NCBI GenBank assembly: GCA_002404195.1
Contig: DHJF01000025.1
Span: 1 to 7,018 of the forward strand
Source: Candidatus Saccharibacteria bacterium UBA4727
GTDB lineage: Bacteria; Patescibacteriota; Saccharimonadia; Saccharimonadales; Saccharimonadaceae
Reading direction: 5' to 3'
DNA length: 7,018 bases
Shown in pieces: positions 1 through 6,298 of the stretch. Under the pieces are notes generated by a model. It did not search any database. It had not been told where the DNA came from and saw nothing but the letters and a program-made list of their open reading frames with translations. Made by a program: the position numbers and the translations under genes. The first letter of the stretch is position 1; every line of letters begins with the position of its first letter.

Positions 1-15
1 GTGTATAAGAGACAG
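1..15 (+). other. Residual Tn5/Nextera mosaic-end adapter, not genomic
   Basis: These 15 bases are identical to the last 15 bases of the 19-bp Tn5 mosaic end used in tagmentation libraries. The orientation is right for an adapter followed by insert, so genomic sequence begins at base 16. The sequence sits exactly at the window edge and interrupts a coding frame on the minus strand, which supports an untrimmed read end at a contig terminus rather than a real transposon end. Confidence 0.93.
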
Positions 16-122
16 GGCGCAACGCCGCGTACAAAGTCGGCCACAAACCCAGGTGTCGTGTCGTGTGCCCAGCGAGGGTAGGTCGAAGTGAGAACGAGGA
101 GGGTGGCAGTGTTAATTTTCAC
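16..122 (-). CDS. GT4-type glycosyltransferase, N-terminal fragment (truncated by contig edge)
   Basis: A minus-strand frame opens with GTG at 122-120, seven bases after the TAG of the GT2 gene, and stays open for 35 codons to the contig edge. What is seen is a short hydrophobic beta strand followed by LTSTYPRW (residues 11-18), then DTTPGFV (21-27) and ADFVRGVA (28-35). A strand ending in S/T-YP, then a D-T-x-P-F/FV loop and a helix, is typical of the N-terminal Rossmann domain of GT-B glycosyltransferases of family GT4 (family knowledge). These are cytoplasmic enzymes that transfer a sugar from a nucleotide donor to a lipid-linked or polysaccharide acceptor. The donor cannot be inferred, because its binding site lies in the missing C-terminal half. 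I see no clear Shine-Dalgarno, so the gene probably depends on coupling to the GT2 gene. GTG is chosen because no ATG precedes it in frame and the beta strand begins right after it. The fragment is short, so the family call rests on one motif block. Confidence 0.75.
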
Positions 123-129
123 GATGTGG

Positions 130-1071
130 CTATTTCTTATATTGGATTTCTTTAAGACGTTCGAGCTGGTCTTCGATCAGAATACGGTTGGCGCGCAGAA
201 GATCAGCAATAACAACGAGGGCAAACGAAATAATCGAAGCAGTCAGGAGGGCAGAACCAATAATGAGTGACTGCAAGTGGCCACGGGTGTCACCCGTCAG
301 CACCAGCGCGACGAAGCGAACGAAGGGAATCAAACCAATAATCAAGAAGAACGTCCCAGCGCTGACAAAGATCGTGTAGGGACGGTAGATAATGTAGCTG
401 CGCATGATTGCTTTGCCGGATTGCATCATGTGCTGACCGATGTTCTTAAAGAGACGTGATTCGCGTGTTTTTTTGTTGGTTTCAACAGCAATACTCACGA
501 TCTTCAGGCGTTTGTTGCCGGCCTGAATAATCGTTTCCATGCAGTAACTGAACTCGGTAACAACGTTGAGGCGATACAGTGAGTGACGGGAATAGGCGCG
601 AAAGCCACTGGCGGCATCGGGCAAGGTAGTGCCAGCGGCTTTATTCACCACCCAGCTACCAAAGCGCTGCATGATTTTTTTAAACGGTGAGAAATGAGCG
701 ATTTTGCTGGTTTGGCGGTCGGCAATGACGATATCCGCCTCACCCGCGATAATCGGTTGCACTAAATCAGCAATGCGGGCTTGGGGGTATTGATTGTCAC
801 CGTCGGTATTGACGACGATATCGGCGCCGTGTTTGAGGGCGTAGTCGATGCCATCACGAAACGAACGAGCTAAGCCCATGTTACCTGTGTGGTGGACGAA
901 GTGGGTGACGCCATAGGCCTTGGCGACCTCAACGGTTTTATCACTGGAGCCGTCGTCGATAATAAGAATTTCAATCTCATCGACATTCTTGATCTTTTTC
1001 GGAATCGATTCGAGTACAAGCGGTAGAGTGGTCTCTTCGTTAAGACACGGAACCTGGATAAAAACTTTCAT
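130..1071 (-). CDS. Family 2 glycosyltransferase, membrane-anchored, polyprenyl-phosphate sugar synthase-like
   Basis: The 313-aa protein has an N-terminal GT-A domain. It opens with VPCLNEE (residues 7-13), continues with IIDDGSSDKT (37-46, nucleotide-binding aspartates D39/D40) and the metal-binding DGDNQYP at 90-96, and has an acceptor-side DAASGFRAY at 152-160. Two membrane segments follow, at about 232-258 and 267-291, then a basic, coiled-looking tail (292-313). This matches the DPM1/ArnC-like group, which transfers a sugar from a nucleotide donor to polyprenyl phosphate on the cytoplasmic face (family knowledge). The exact sugar is unknown. The neighbours suggest a lipid-linked donor for the GT-C-like protein encoded at 2476-4002 (inference). 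The ATG at 1071 has no Shine-Dalgarno, but an extended -10 ends 6 bases upstream of it, so a leaderless message is likely. The next gene starts 7 bases after its stop. Domain order and length are normal; the enzyme class is sure, the substrate is not. Confidence 0.9.
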   Translation of the reverse strand: MKVFIQVPCLNEETTLPLVLESIPKKIKNVDEIEILIIDDGSSDKTVEVAKAYGVTHFVHHTGNMGLARSFRDGIDYALKHGADIVVNTDGDNQYPQARIADLVQPIIAGEADIVIADRQTSKIAHFSPFKKIMQRFGSWVVNKAAGTTLPDAASGFRAYSRHSLYRLNVVTEFSYCMETIIQAGNKRLKIVSIAVETNKKTRESRLFKNIGQHMMQSGKAIMRSYIIYRPYTIFVSAGTFFLIIGLIPFVRFVALVLTGDTRGHLQSLIIGSALLTASIISFALVVIADLLRANRILIEDQLERLKEIQYKK

Positions 1072-1077
1072 AAAACT

Positions 1078-1086
1078 ATTATACCA
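1078..1086 (-). promoter_or_regulatory. Extended -10 promoter of the GT2 gene, leaderless geometry
   Basis: Read on the minus strand, this is TGG followed by TATAAT, a full extended -10. Exactly six bases (AGTTTT) separate the hexamer from the ATG at 1071, which places +1 on the A of the start codon. No convincing -35 lies 16-18 bases upstream. It sits in the 52-base gap after the dehydrogenase gene and would allow GT2 expression independent of the upstream genes. Confidence 0.6.
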
Positions 1087-1123
1087 CTATGAAATGAGCG
1101 TATCAGAGGAGTGACCTATGAGC

Positions 1124-2479
1124 TTAGCGACCAACGCCGATGTAGCGCAACCCAGCTTGCTGGACGGTTGCAATATCAAAGTGATTAATGGCGTCGACGA
1201 ATAGCGTGCCCTGCATCGCCTCTGCATAGCGCTGGGCGCTATAATGAATAATTTCGGGCCATTCAGTGGCGATAATGACCACATCGACGCCGGCAATCGC
1301 CTTTTCAAGCGAATCAAACTGCACAATACCGTCGTGAAGCTTTTCTTCAGCCTCGCCAAGAGCTTGCGGGTCATAGGTAGTCACCTGAGCGCCTGTTCGC
1401 AGAATTGTATTGGCAAGTGCGATGCCGGGTGAACGGCGGACGTCGCTCGTACCGGCTTTGAAGGCGAGGCCAAGCACGGCTACTTTTTTGCCTGACAGGT
1501 TACCGTCGCAGCTGGTGAGGAGCTTTTCAACGATATAGCCGGGCATTGAACTGTTGACGGCTTGCGCCGCGTGCATAATTTCCAGTTCGACGCCGTGGTC
1601 AAGGCCACTGGCAATCAGGCCACTGACGTCTTTCGGGAAGCAGCCGCCGCCGTAGCCGCGGCCTGCCTGTAAAAAGGCGCGACCAATGCGCTTGTCGGCG
1701 CCAACGGCATCCATGACGTCGACGATATCGGCGCCCACTTCGTCGGATAACTTGGCGATGGAGTTCGCAAATGAAATCTTGAGTGCTAAAAAGGCGTTGG
1801 CGGTTACTTTGATCAGTTCGGCGCTATTGAGACTGGTCGAGATGTACTGGCCTGTTTGGGTGGTTGGTTTAATGCCGGCCGCGGTAGCGATGGTATCGCG
1901 CCAGGTTTCAAGCTGACGATAGACCGCCAGGACTTCGTCGACTGCCTGGCTGTCGTTGCCACCCGCGACCACCCGGTCGAAATACAAGGTGTCATGCAGG
2001 GCCGTGCCTTCGCGCAGGAACTCTGGATTTGAGACGTAATGGATTGACGCGCCAAGTTCGGTGAAGACCGCTTCAATCCGGGTGCCGGTGCCGACGGGAA
2101 CGGTGCTTTTTTGGACGTAAATTGATCCAGGCGCGAGATGCGCGGCGGCCTCGCGAGCGGCAGCAAAGACGTAGGTGAGATTGGAGCTACCATCGGGATT
2201 ATCTGGTGTGCCGACGCTTGAAAAAACGATATGGCTGCGAGGCACACTGTCGGCGTAGGAGTCGGTAGGGATGAGCGTACCCCGATCGAGAGCGGCTTTG
2301 ATGATAGCATCGAGACCCTCTTCGAAAAAGAACGACTTGCCTTGTTTAATGACATCGAGGCGCTCAGGGTTAGGTTCAAGGGCATAGACAGTATACCCAG
2401 CGTGCGCCAACAGCGCAGCCGTCGTCAGGCCAACGTAGCCTGCACCAAGCACGGTAATAGTTGTGTCTGCGGGTGTCAA
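1124..2479 (-). CDS. ugd: UDP-glucose 6-dehydrogenase
   Basis: The 451-aa protein is a full-length member of the UDP-glucose/GDP-mannose dehydrogenase family, which oxidises UDP-glucose to UDP-glucuronate with two NAD+ in the cytoplasm. Visible marks, in order, are: the Rossmann motif GAGYVG (residues 12-17); KSTVPVGT (124-131); NPEFLREG (151-158); the central-helix ELIKVTANAF with the conserved lysine at 224; the catalytic loop GYGGGCFPKD (275-284) with thiol Cys280 and Asp284; and the C-terminal domain FKAGTSDVRRSP (340-351), which binds the UDP-sugar. All key residues are present. UDP-glucose is the usual substrate for this subgroup, but UDP-GlcNAc or GDP-mannose dehydrogenases share the scaffold. 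The start is a TTG that overlaps the upstream TGA in the 4-base TTGA. No other start fits, because the Rossmann strand begins at residue 8 and the next methionine is at residue 256. A stretch around 197-217, before the central helix, appears slightly long and polar. Confidence 0.94.
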   Translation of the reverse strand: MTPADTTITVLGAGYVGLTTAALLAHAGYTVYALEPNPERLDVIKQGKSFFFEEGLDAIIKAALDRGTLIPTDSYADSVPRSHIVFSSVGTPDNPDGSSNLTYVFAAAREAAAHLAPGSIYVQKSTVPVGTGTRIEAVFTELGASIHYVSNPEFLREGTALHDTLYFDRVVAGGNDSQAVDEVLAVYRQLETWRDTIATAAGIKPTTQTGQYISTSLNSAELIKVTANAFLALKISFANSIAKLSDEVGADIVDVMDAVGADKRIGRAFLQAGRGYGGGCFPKDVSGLIASGLDHGVELEIMHAAQAVNSSMPGYIVEKLLTSCDGNLSGKKVAVLGLAFKAGTSDVRRSPGIALANTILRTGAQVTTYDPQALGEAEEKLHDGIVQFDSLEKAIAGVDVVIIATEWPEIIHYSAQRYAEAMQGTLFVDAINHFDIATVQQAGLRYIGVGR

Positions 2480-4002
2480 TCTTTTGACCTTTCTCTGTCA
2501 TTTGCCCCGCCAATCAGTGGGGTCAGGGCATTTTTGACGCTGAGATTTATTGTTGTCACGACATCATTTTGCCAGTACCAATCGGCGTCACTACGAACAA
2601 TATATGTCACAATACCCGCCCCTTGCAAGCTGAGGAGCACAATAACGGTACTCACGCCAAGTTTATAGGCCGACGTGTGTTTCGGTGCCACTTTCTCTAA
2701 AAAGACAGCGTAGGCAGAGGCGAATATCGCAAAGACGAATGGCAGCACGAGAATGAGATAGCGGCCATTGATAGCCAGCATCGTCTTGAAATGGAGATAA
2801 TCGGTGAAGTTGACATACAGGAGACTGGCAACATACAGCCCGATGATCATTACCGACAACATCATGTAGGGATGGCGCGCTCGCAGCCGTCGCCAGAAGA
2901 GCAGACTGAGCAGTGCGCCGAAGCCTCCGACAATGTAGGCGATGGTCGTATTGATCGGGAGTTCGGGATAATTAGAATAATCATAATTAATAGCAAAATA
3001 AAGGCGGTGCATCATATCCCGCGCCCAGATCGGACCGAAGAGGACTGGGTTTGGGTCAAGCGGTATCGGGCCTTCAGTCGCTTCGATGTTGGCAGCGATG
3101 ACGTAATTACGTGCCCAGGGGCCATATTGTAAGCATTGGTCAACACTCTCGATTTTCGAGCAGTTAGGTTGCAGGCTATGGTAACGGACGATGTTCTCGC
3201 CGTAGCGTTCGGTGAATAGGCCGAGGGTCACTAGGAAAATAACAATCAGGCCGAGCTTCATCCAGCGGGATAGCGATCGAAAGGTTCTGAAGGTCTCCGT
3301 CAGTGCAGCCTTTCGGTGGGGATGACGCAAAAAGGCAATACACAGATACAGGAGAAGGGCGAGAAAGATAGGTAAAAAGGCGTATTTGACGAGGCCGCCA
3401 AGCATACATAGCGTGACGAGGAAGGTGAGCTCTTTCGGCGGAAACGCGCCGCTCGCCCCAAGTGTTTGTCGACATGTCAGCGCGAGGAGGCTGACAACCG
3501 GAATGAGTAAAAAGATAAGATTGTCGTAGTTAATCTGCCCCGCTAAGAATGGCACCACTGGAATCAGTACCAACATCAAGAGTGAAATGTTGGCGATAGC
3601 TGCTGACATATTAAGGCGCAACAGCAGCCGACGAAAGGCAATCAAACCTACTGTGAATAATCCAATGTTGATAAACCGAAGCAGGATAATCTGGATTGCT
3701 TCTTGGTGAATAAAGAGTGCAATAAACCGGTAAGGGAAACTCATCAGGTATTGGTAGAGGTACGACGGGTTACGAACGAGATCGCCGTACTGCGCGGAAT
3801 GGGCCGGCGCACTGGTAAAAAATGGCCCCCACTGCCGGGCGTAGAGTTGGATAATACCAAAGTGAAAGTTCTCGTCGAACGCCATCGGATAGCGCGCGGT
3901 GAGGGCCACCCAGGCAGCCTGAAAAATCAACAGCCCAACAATCACCCAAAAGAATGGTTTGGAGCGAATGAAGGCGAGACTCTGTAGGGTAATATTTTTC
4001 AT
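2476..4002 (-). CDS. Polytopic membrane protein, GT-C glycosyltransferase/DUF2142-like
   Basis: The 508-aa integral membrane protein has about 11 predicted helices (near residues 16-36, 103-125, 135-155, 159-176, 191-209, 210-226, 248-264, 352-370, 379-398, 414-435 and 446-468). Basic loops at 224-247 and 370-378 fit the inside face, so the N terminus is inside and the two big loops (37-102 and 265-350) are outside. The first outer loop begins with AFDENFHF: D43-E44 sits where GT-C enzymes keep their acidic catalytic pair. GQINYDNL (155-162) and NGRYL (412-416) resemble motifs seen in DUF2142 and related GT-C-like proteins. GT-C enzymes use polyprenyl-phosphate sugars on the outer face, which fits the GT2 lipid-sugar synthase-like gene two genes downstream (inference). 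Cys281 and Cys290 in the second outer loop could form a disulfide. It is first in the minus-strand cluster. The start ATG has no clear Shine-Dalgarno. The membrane-protein call is firm; the catalytic role is probable only. Confidence 0.82.
   Translation of the reverse strand: MKNITLQSLAFIRSKPFFWVIVGLLIFQAAWVALTARYPMAFDENFHFGIIQLYARQWGPFFTSAPAHSAQYGDLVRNPSYLYQYLMSFPYRFIALFIHQEAIQIILLRFINIGLFTVGLIAFRRLLLRLNMSAAIANISLLMLVLIPVVPFLAGQINYDNLIFLLIPVVSLLALTCRQTLGASGAFPPKELTFLVTLCMLGGLVKYAFLPIFLALLLYLCIAFLRHPHRKAALTETFRTFRSLSRWMKLGLIVIFLVTLGLFTERYGENIVRYHSLQPNCSKIESVDQCLQYGPWARNYVIAANIEATEGPIPLDPNPVLFGPIWARDMMHRLYFAINYDYSNYPELPINTTIAYIVGGFGALLSLLFWRRLRARHPYMMLSVMIIGLYVASLLYVNFTDYLHFKTMLAINGRYLILVLPFVFAIFASAYAVFLEKVAPKHTSAYKLGVSTVIVLLSLQGAGIVTYIVRSDADWYWQNDVVTTINLSVKNALTPLIGGANDRERSKD
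2488..2494 (-). promoter_or_regulatory. Ribosome binding site supporting the TTG start of ugd
   Basis: On the minus strand this reads AGAAAGG, lying 8 bases before the TTG at 2479-2477 and inside the last codons of the upstream membrane-protein gene. Its spacing supports TTG as the true start and suggests coupled translation through the overlapping stop/start. Confidence 0.6.
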
Positions 4003-4072
4003 AATTTACATAGATATCGTCATAGTATATATTGATTAGCCTGAACGTAGACTGAATCGATGTATTGTGGTA

Positions 4073-4081
4073 ATTATACCA
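4073..4081 (-). promoter_or_regulatory. Extended -10 promoter for the minus-strand glycan cluster
   Basis: On the minus strand the sequence is TGG then TATAAT, the same extended -10 as in front of the GT2 gene. It predicts a start near 4066 and a leader of about 65 bases before the ATG at 4002. No good -35 is present, as is common with extended -10 promoters. A second, weaker -10 candidate (TATACT on the minus strand, 4029-4024) would give a leader of about 15 bases. Confidence 0.5.
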
Positions 4082-4143
4082 AAGAAAGTGATGGGATAGA
4101 ATGGTCGGTAGTTATAGATTGACAATGTAGCGAAGGCGCTAAG

Positions 4144-4157
4144 GGCGTAGTCACGCC
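4144..4157. repeat. Short perfect dyad in the divergent promoter region
   Basis: GGCGT and ACGCC form a 5-bp inverted repeat around AGTC. It lies where the -35 of the gmd promoter would be (the TATAAT is at 4169-4174, and no good -35 hexamer exists). It could be an operator or a small hairpin, but five base pairs may be chance. Confidence 0.25.
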
Positions 4158-4168
4158 GTAAAGTAGTG

Positions 4169-4174
4169 TATAAT
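4169..4174 (+). promoter_or_regulatory. Probable -10 box for gmd-Nudix
   Basis: A perfect TATAAT lies 50 bases before the gmd ATG and predicts a start near 4181 with a leader of about 44 bases that includes the Shine-Dalgarno. The -35 region is poor. A TTGACA at 4119-4124 is too far upstream (44 bases) to pair with it. Confidence 0.5.
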
Positions 4175-4207
4175 AAGTTTATTCCAGTATTACACAACTA
4201 AATTTTC

Positions 4208-4213
4208 AGGGAG
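4208..4213 (+). promoter_or_regulatory. Shine-Dalgarno of gmd
   Basis: AGGGAG lies 11 bases before the ATG at 4225, a slightly long spacing. It supports that start, since the Rossmann strand of the protein begins only seven residues in. Confidence 0.5.
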
Positions 4214-4224
4214 ATACATTTAAA

Positions 4225-5229
4225 ATGACTGATACTAAAAAAACAGCCTTAATTACGGGCATTACTGGCCAGGATGGTGGACATCTTGCTGAACTTCTTC
4301 ATGAAAAGGGCTATACGATTTATGGCATTATTCGCGGGCAACATAACCCAAAGCGTGAGATTACAGAAGCCGAATTCCCTTATGTAACCCTCATCGAGGC
4401 TGACCTCATGGATCCGTCATCTTTGGTCCGTGCAGTACAAATCTCCCAGCCGAGTGAAATCTATAATCTTGCGGCGGTTAGCCATGTCGGCTATTCATTC
4501 AAAAACCCCCAGCTAACGGCTGAGGCGACAGGAGTAGGTGTGCTTAATCTCCTCGAAGCTATTCGCCTTGTTGATACTGAAAATAAAATACGTTTCTATC
4601 AGGCATCCACCTCGGAGATGTTTGGTGGTCTAGAATACAATCGTCCTGAAAAGGGTTATACTGAGGAATCTCTCTTCCACCCACGTAGCCCCTACGGCGT
4701 CGCGAAGCTTTATGCCCACTGGATTACAAAGAATTACCGCGAGAGCTACAACATGCACGCCAGCTGCGGTATCTTGTTTAACCACGAAGGTGACCGCCGC
4801 GGTGTTGAGTTTGTGACTCGTAAAATTACCCACGCTGTTGCGCGCATTAAATTAGGTAAGCAGAATCATATTGAACTCGGTGATTTATGGCCAAAACGTG
4901 ACTGGGGTTATGCCGGTGACTACGTTGAAGGTATGTGGCGCATGTTGCAACAGGATAAGCCAGGTGACTATGTCCTTGCGACAGGTGAGACACATTCGAT
5001 CGAGGAATTCCTTGACCTTGCCTTTAAAGAAATCGGTATCAATGACTGGAAGCCATACGTCAAGCAGAACCCAGCCTTTATGCGCCCTGCTGAAGTTGAC
5101 CTTCTTCTTGGCGACCCGACGAAAGCCGAACAAGAACTCGGTTGGACACGTAAGGTTGATTTCCCTGGCCTCGTGAAACTGATGGTCAAGCACGATGTTG
5201 AAATCGAATCAGTTGGGCTTATCTCATAG
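4225..5229 (+). CDS. gmd: GDP-mannose 4,6-dehydratase
   Basis: The 334-aa extended short-chain dehydrogenase/reductase converts GDP-mannose to GDP-4-keto-6-deoxymannose, the precursor of GDP-L-fucose, GDP-D-rhamnose and related sugars. Seen in order are: the NADP-binding TGITGQDG (residues 11-18); EIYNLAAVSHV (78-88); QASTSEMFG (126-134) with catalytic Thr129 and Glu131; SPYGVAK (155-161) with Tyr157 and Lys161; GILFNHE (182-188) and RRGVEFVTRK (191-200); RDWGYAGDYV (225-234); and FMRPAEVDLLLGDPTKA (285-301). All these blocks are characteristic of GMD. The protein is shorter than the roughly 370 residues of E. coli-type enzymes. The arginine/serine-rich loop after the second strand (normally RRSSS-FNTGR) is replaced by RGQHNPKRE (37-45), and the insert before the MRPAE block is missing. 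No fucose synthase or rhamnose reductase gene is in view. It is followed after 2 bases by a Nudix gene, probably on one transcript. Confidence 0.93.
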   Translation: MTDTKKTALITGITGQDGGHLAELLHEKGYTIYGIIRGQHNPKREITEAEFPYVTLIEADLMDPSSLVRAVQISQPSEIYNLAAVSHVGYSFKNPQLTAEATGVGVLNLLEAIRLVDTENKIRFYQASTSEMFGGLEYNRPEKGYTEESLFHPRSPYGVAKLYAHWITKNYRESYNMHASCGILFNHEGDRRGVEFVTRKITHAVARIKLGKQNHIELGDLWPKRDWGYAGDYVEGMWRMLQQDKPGDYVLATGETHSIEEFLDLAFKEIGINDWKPYVKQNPAFMRPAEVDLLLGDPTKAEQELGWTRKVDFPGLVKLMVKHDVEIESVGLIS

Positions 5230-5231
5230 CG

Positions 5232-5807
5232 ATGAATCAAGAAGCACCCCGACTCCCAAGTGATTCATGGCGACAAGTTGAACGACGGACAGTGCTTCAA
5301 ACACCGTTTATTGGTGTTTGGGAGGATACTGTCCAGCTGCCAACAGGGCAGACAATAGACGATTACAGTGTCGTATCGCTCCCTGACGGTGTGCTGATTG
5401 TTGCAACCGACGAAGACGACAAGCTCATTATGTTTAACGAGTACAAGTATGCCGCCAATAAAGAGGTCTTAGGCTTTCCTGCTGGTGGTATTAACGAAGA
5501 TGAACTACCGATTGAAGCGGCTGCGCGGGAGTTACTAGAGGAGACGGGGTATATCTCTGAAGAATTAACCCACGTTGGGGCGTTAGACGTCTATCCGTCA
5601 AAAGTTGTCCATACTAATCACGTTGTGCGTGCTAAAAATGCACGTCGTGTCAAAGATCCGGAGCATGAGGCGACCGAATCTATTGGTGAGGTGCAATTAA
5701 TTGACCTAGAAGATATCGCTCAGATGCAGCGAGATGGTCATTTTAGGACAACCTACCTCCTGGCAGCCCTTGCGCTGACATTTCCAGACTACCTTAATCG
5801 CCCATAG
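5232..5807 (+). CDS. Nudix hydrolase, ADP-ribose/sugar-nucleotide pyrophosphatase-like
   Basis: The 191-aa protein carries a perfect Nudix box at residues 85-107 (G85, then E91, R99-E100, E103-E104 and G106), which binds the Mg ions that cleave a nucleoside diphosphate linked to another moiety. The preceding FPAG (82-85) and the beta-rich N-terminal half with VSLPDGVLIVATD (48-60) resemble ADP-ribose pyrophosphatase/NudF-NudK-type enzymes. A proline (P122) about 15 residues past the box is also compatible with ADP-ribose or NDP-sugar use (family knowledge). The gene starts 2 bases after gmd ends, with no clear Shine-Dalgarno of its own, so translation is probably coupled to gmd. That context makes a GDP-sugar substrate an attractive guess, but generic ADP-ribose housekeeping is equally possible. 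Length is normal for the family and a strong terminator follows. Confidence 0.92.
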   Translation: MNQEAPRLPSDSWRQVERRTVLQTPFIGVWEDTVQLPTGQTIDDYSVVSLPDGVLIVATDEDDKLIMFNEYKYAANKEVLGFPAGGINEDELPIEAAARELLEETGYISEELTHVGALDVYPSKVVHTNHVVRAKNARRVKDPEHEATESIGEVQLIDLEDIAQMQRDGHFRTTYLLAALALTFPDYLNRP

Positions 5808-5829
5808 ATGTATATCAGCTCGGTGACAT

Positions 5830-5858
5830 AAAAAGAGGCCCTTAGTGGGCCTCTTTTT
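5830..5858. terminator. Bidirectional rho-independent terminator
   Basis: A 12-bp perfect stem (AAAAAGAGGCCC with GGGCCTCTTTTT) closes on the 5-base loop TTAGT. The stem has a T run at the 3' side on both strands, so it can stop the gmd-Nudix transcript (stop 22 bases before) and the convergent minus-strand gene (stop 11 bases away). Confidence 0.93.
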
Positions 5859-5869
5859 GGTATAGCGTA

Positions 5870-6292
5870 CTATCGTTTCTTGAATTGATCAAATACTCTT
5901 TCGACTTGGGTGGCGTGGTGTAGTGTGTTCGCCGGAGGAATAACGGTTTCACCTTCAACTTTAGTTAGTCTTAGTAGATTAAAGTCTGCTGGGTCGATTC
6001 CTGAACCATTCCATTCCCTTGAAAAGACTGCTTCTGTACCGTCCTCTCGACGCCGTAGCTCGGCGTTAAGAGCGAGGGTTATTGATTCACTATCTGTTTT
6101 TCTACTCGATAGTGTCGGGCTAAAAAGCTTCTTTTCGCTTTTACCGCTCCTCGCAAGCTTCAATGCCTTGTCGGCGAGTTTAACACCAAGCTTTTCAGAG
6201 CGCAAAGCAGACTCATGATCGGCTTCTAGGGTATCTTCAAATTGTTTCTTTTCAAATTCTGTTATTGGTGTTGATTTTCTTTCGTAATTCAT
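5870..6292 (-). CDS. Small charged protein of unknown function
   Basis: I do not recognise this 140-aa protein. It is very rich in Lys, Arg, Glu and Asp and has no membrane segment or signal peptide. The N-terminal third (about 11-50) looks like one or two amphipathic helices and leads into a basic Ser/Lys-rich linker (50-70). A segment around 69-118 follows that could be a small beta-containing domain (LALNAELRRRE, EAVFSREWNG, FNLLRLTKVEGE), then a C-terminal helix (124-140). Support for being real: a -35 TTGACA and extended -10 TGC-TAAAAT 17 bases apart end 6 bases before the ATG, and a terminator lies 11 bases after the stop. There is no Shine-Dalgarno, consistent with a leaderless message. 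Base composition is about 43% GC by hand count, lower than its neighbours. The conserved-looking tryptophan at 94 may be structural. A soluble nucleic-acid- or partner-binding role would fit the charge but is only a guess. Confidence 0.75.
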   Translation of the reverse strand: MNYERKSTPITEFEKKQFEDTLEADHESALRSEKLGVKLADKALKLARSGKSEKKLFSPTLSSRKTDSESITLALNAELRRREDGTEAVFSREWNGSGIDPADFNLLRLTKVEGETVIPPANTLHHATQVERVFDQFKKR

Positions 6293-6298
6293 AGAAAA

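Noticed and set aside
1..19. A real Tn5-type transposon end
   Set aside because: Only the adapter part is present, exactly at the contig edge, with no transposase, second end or target duplication.
88..459. Several short plus-strand open frames at the left end
   Set aside because: They lie opposite the GT2 gene, whose motifs are intact, and have low-complexity or unlikely protein sequences without ribosome sites; they are shadows of that gene.
1813..2385. Long minus-strand frame (190 codons) in another phase inside the dehydrogenase gene
   Set aside because: It is fully inside ugd, is Ser/Pro/Arg-rich without any recognisable motif, and ugd itself has all its catalytic residues.
2231..2668. 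Plus-strand frame of 145 codons crossing the ugd/membrane-protein junction
   Set aside because: It is antisense to two well-supported genes and has no family signature or ribosome site.
4119..4124. Perfect TTGACA as a -35 for gmd
   Set aside because: No acceptable -10 lies 15-19 bases downstream; the TATAAT at 4169 is 44 bases away.
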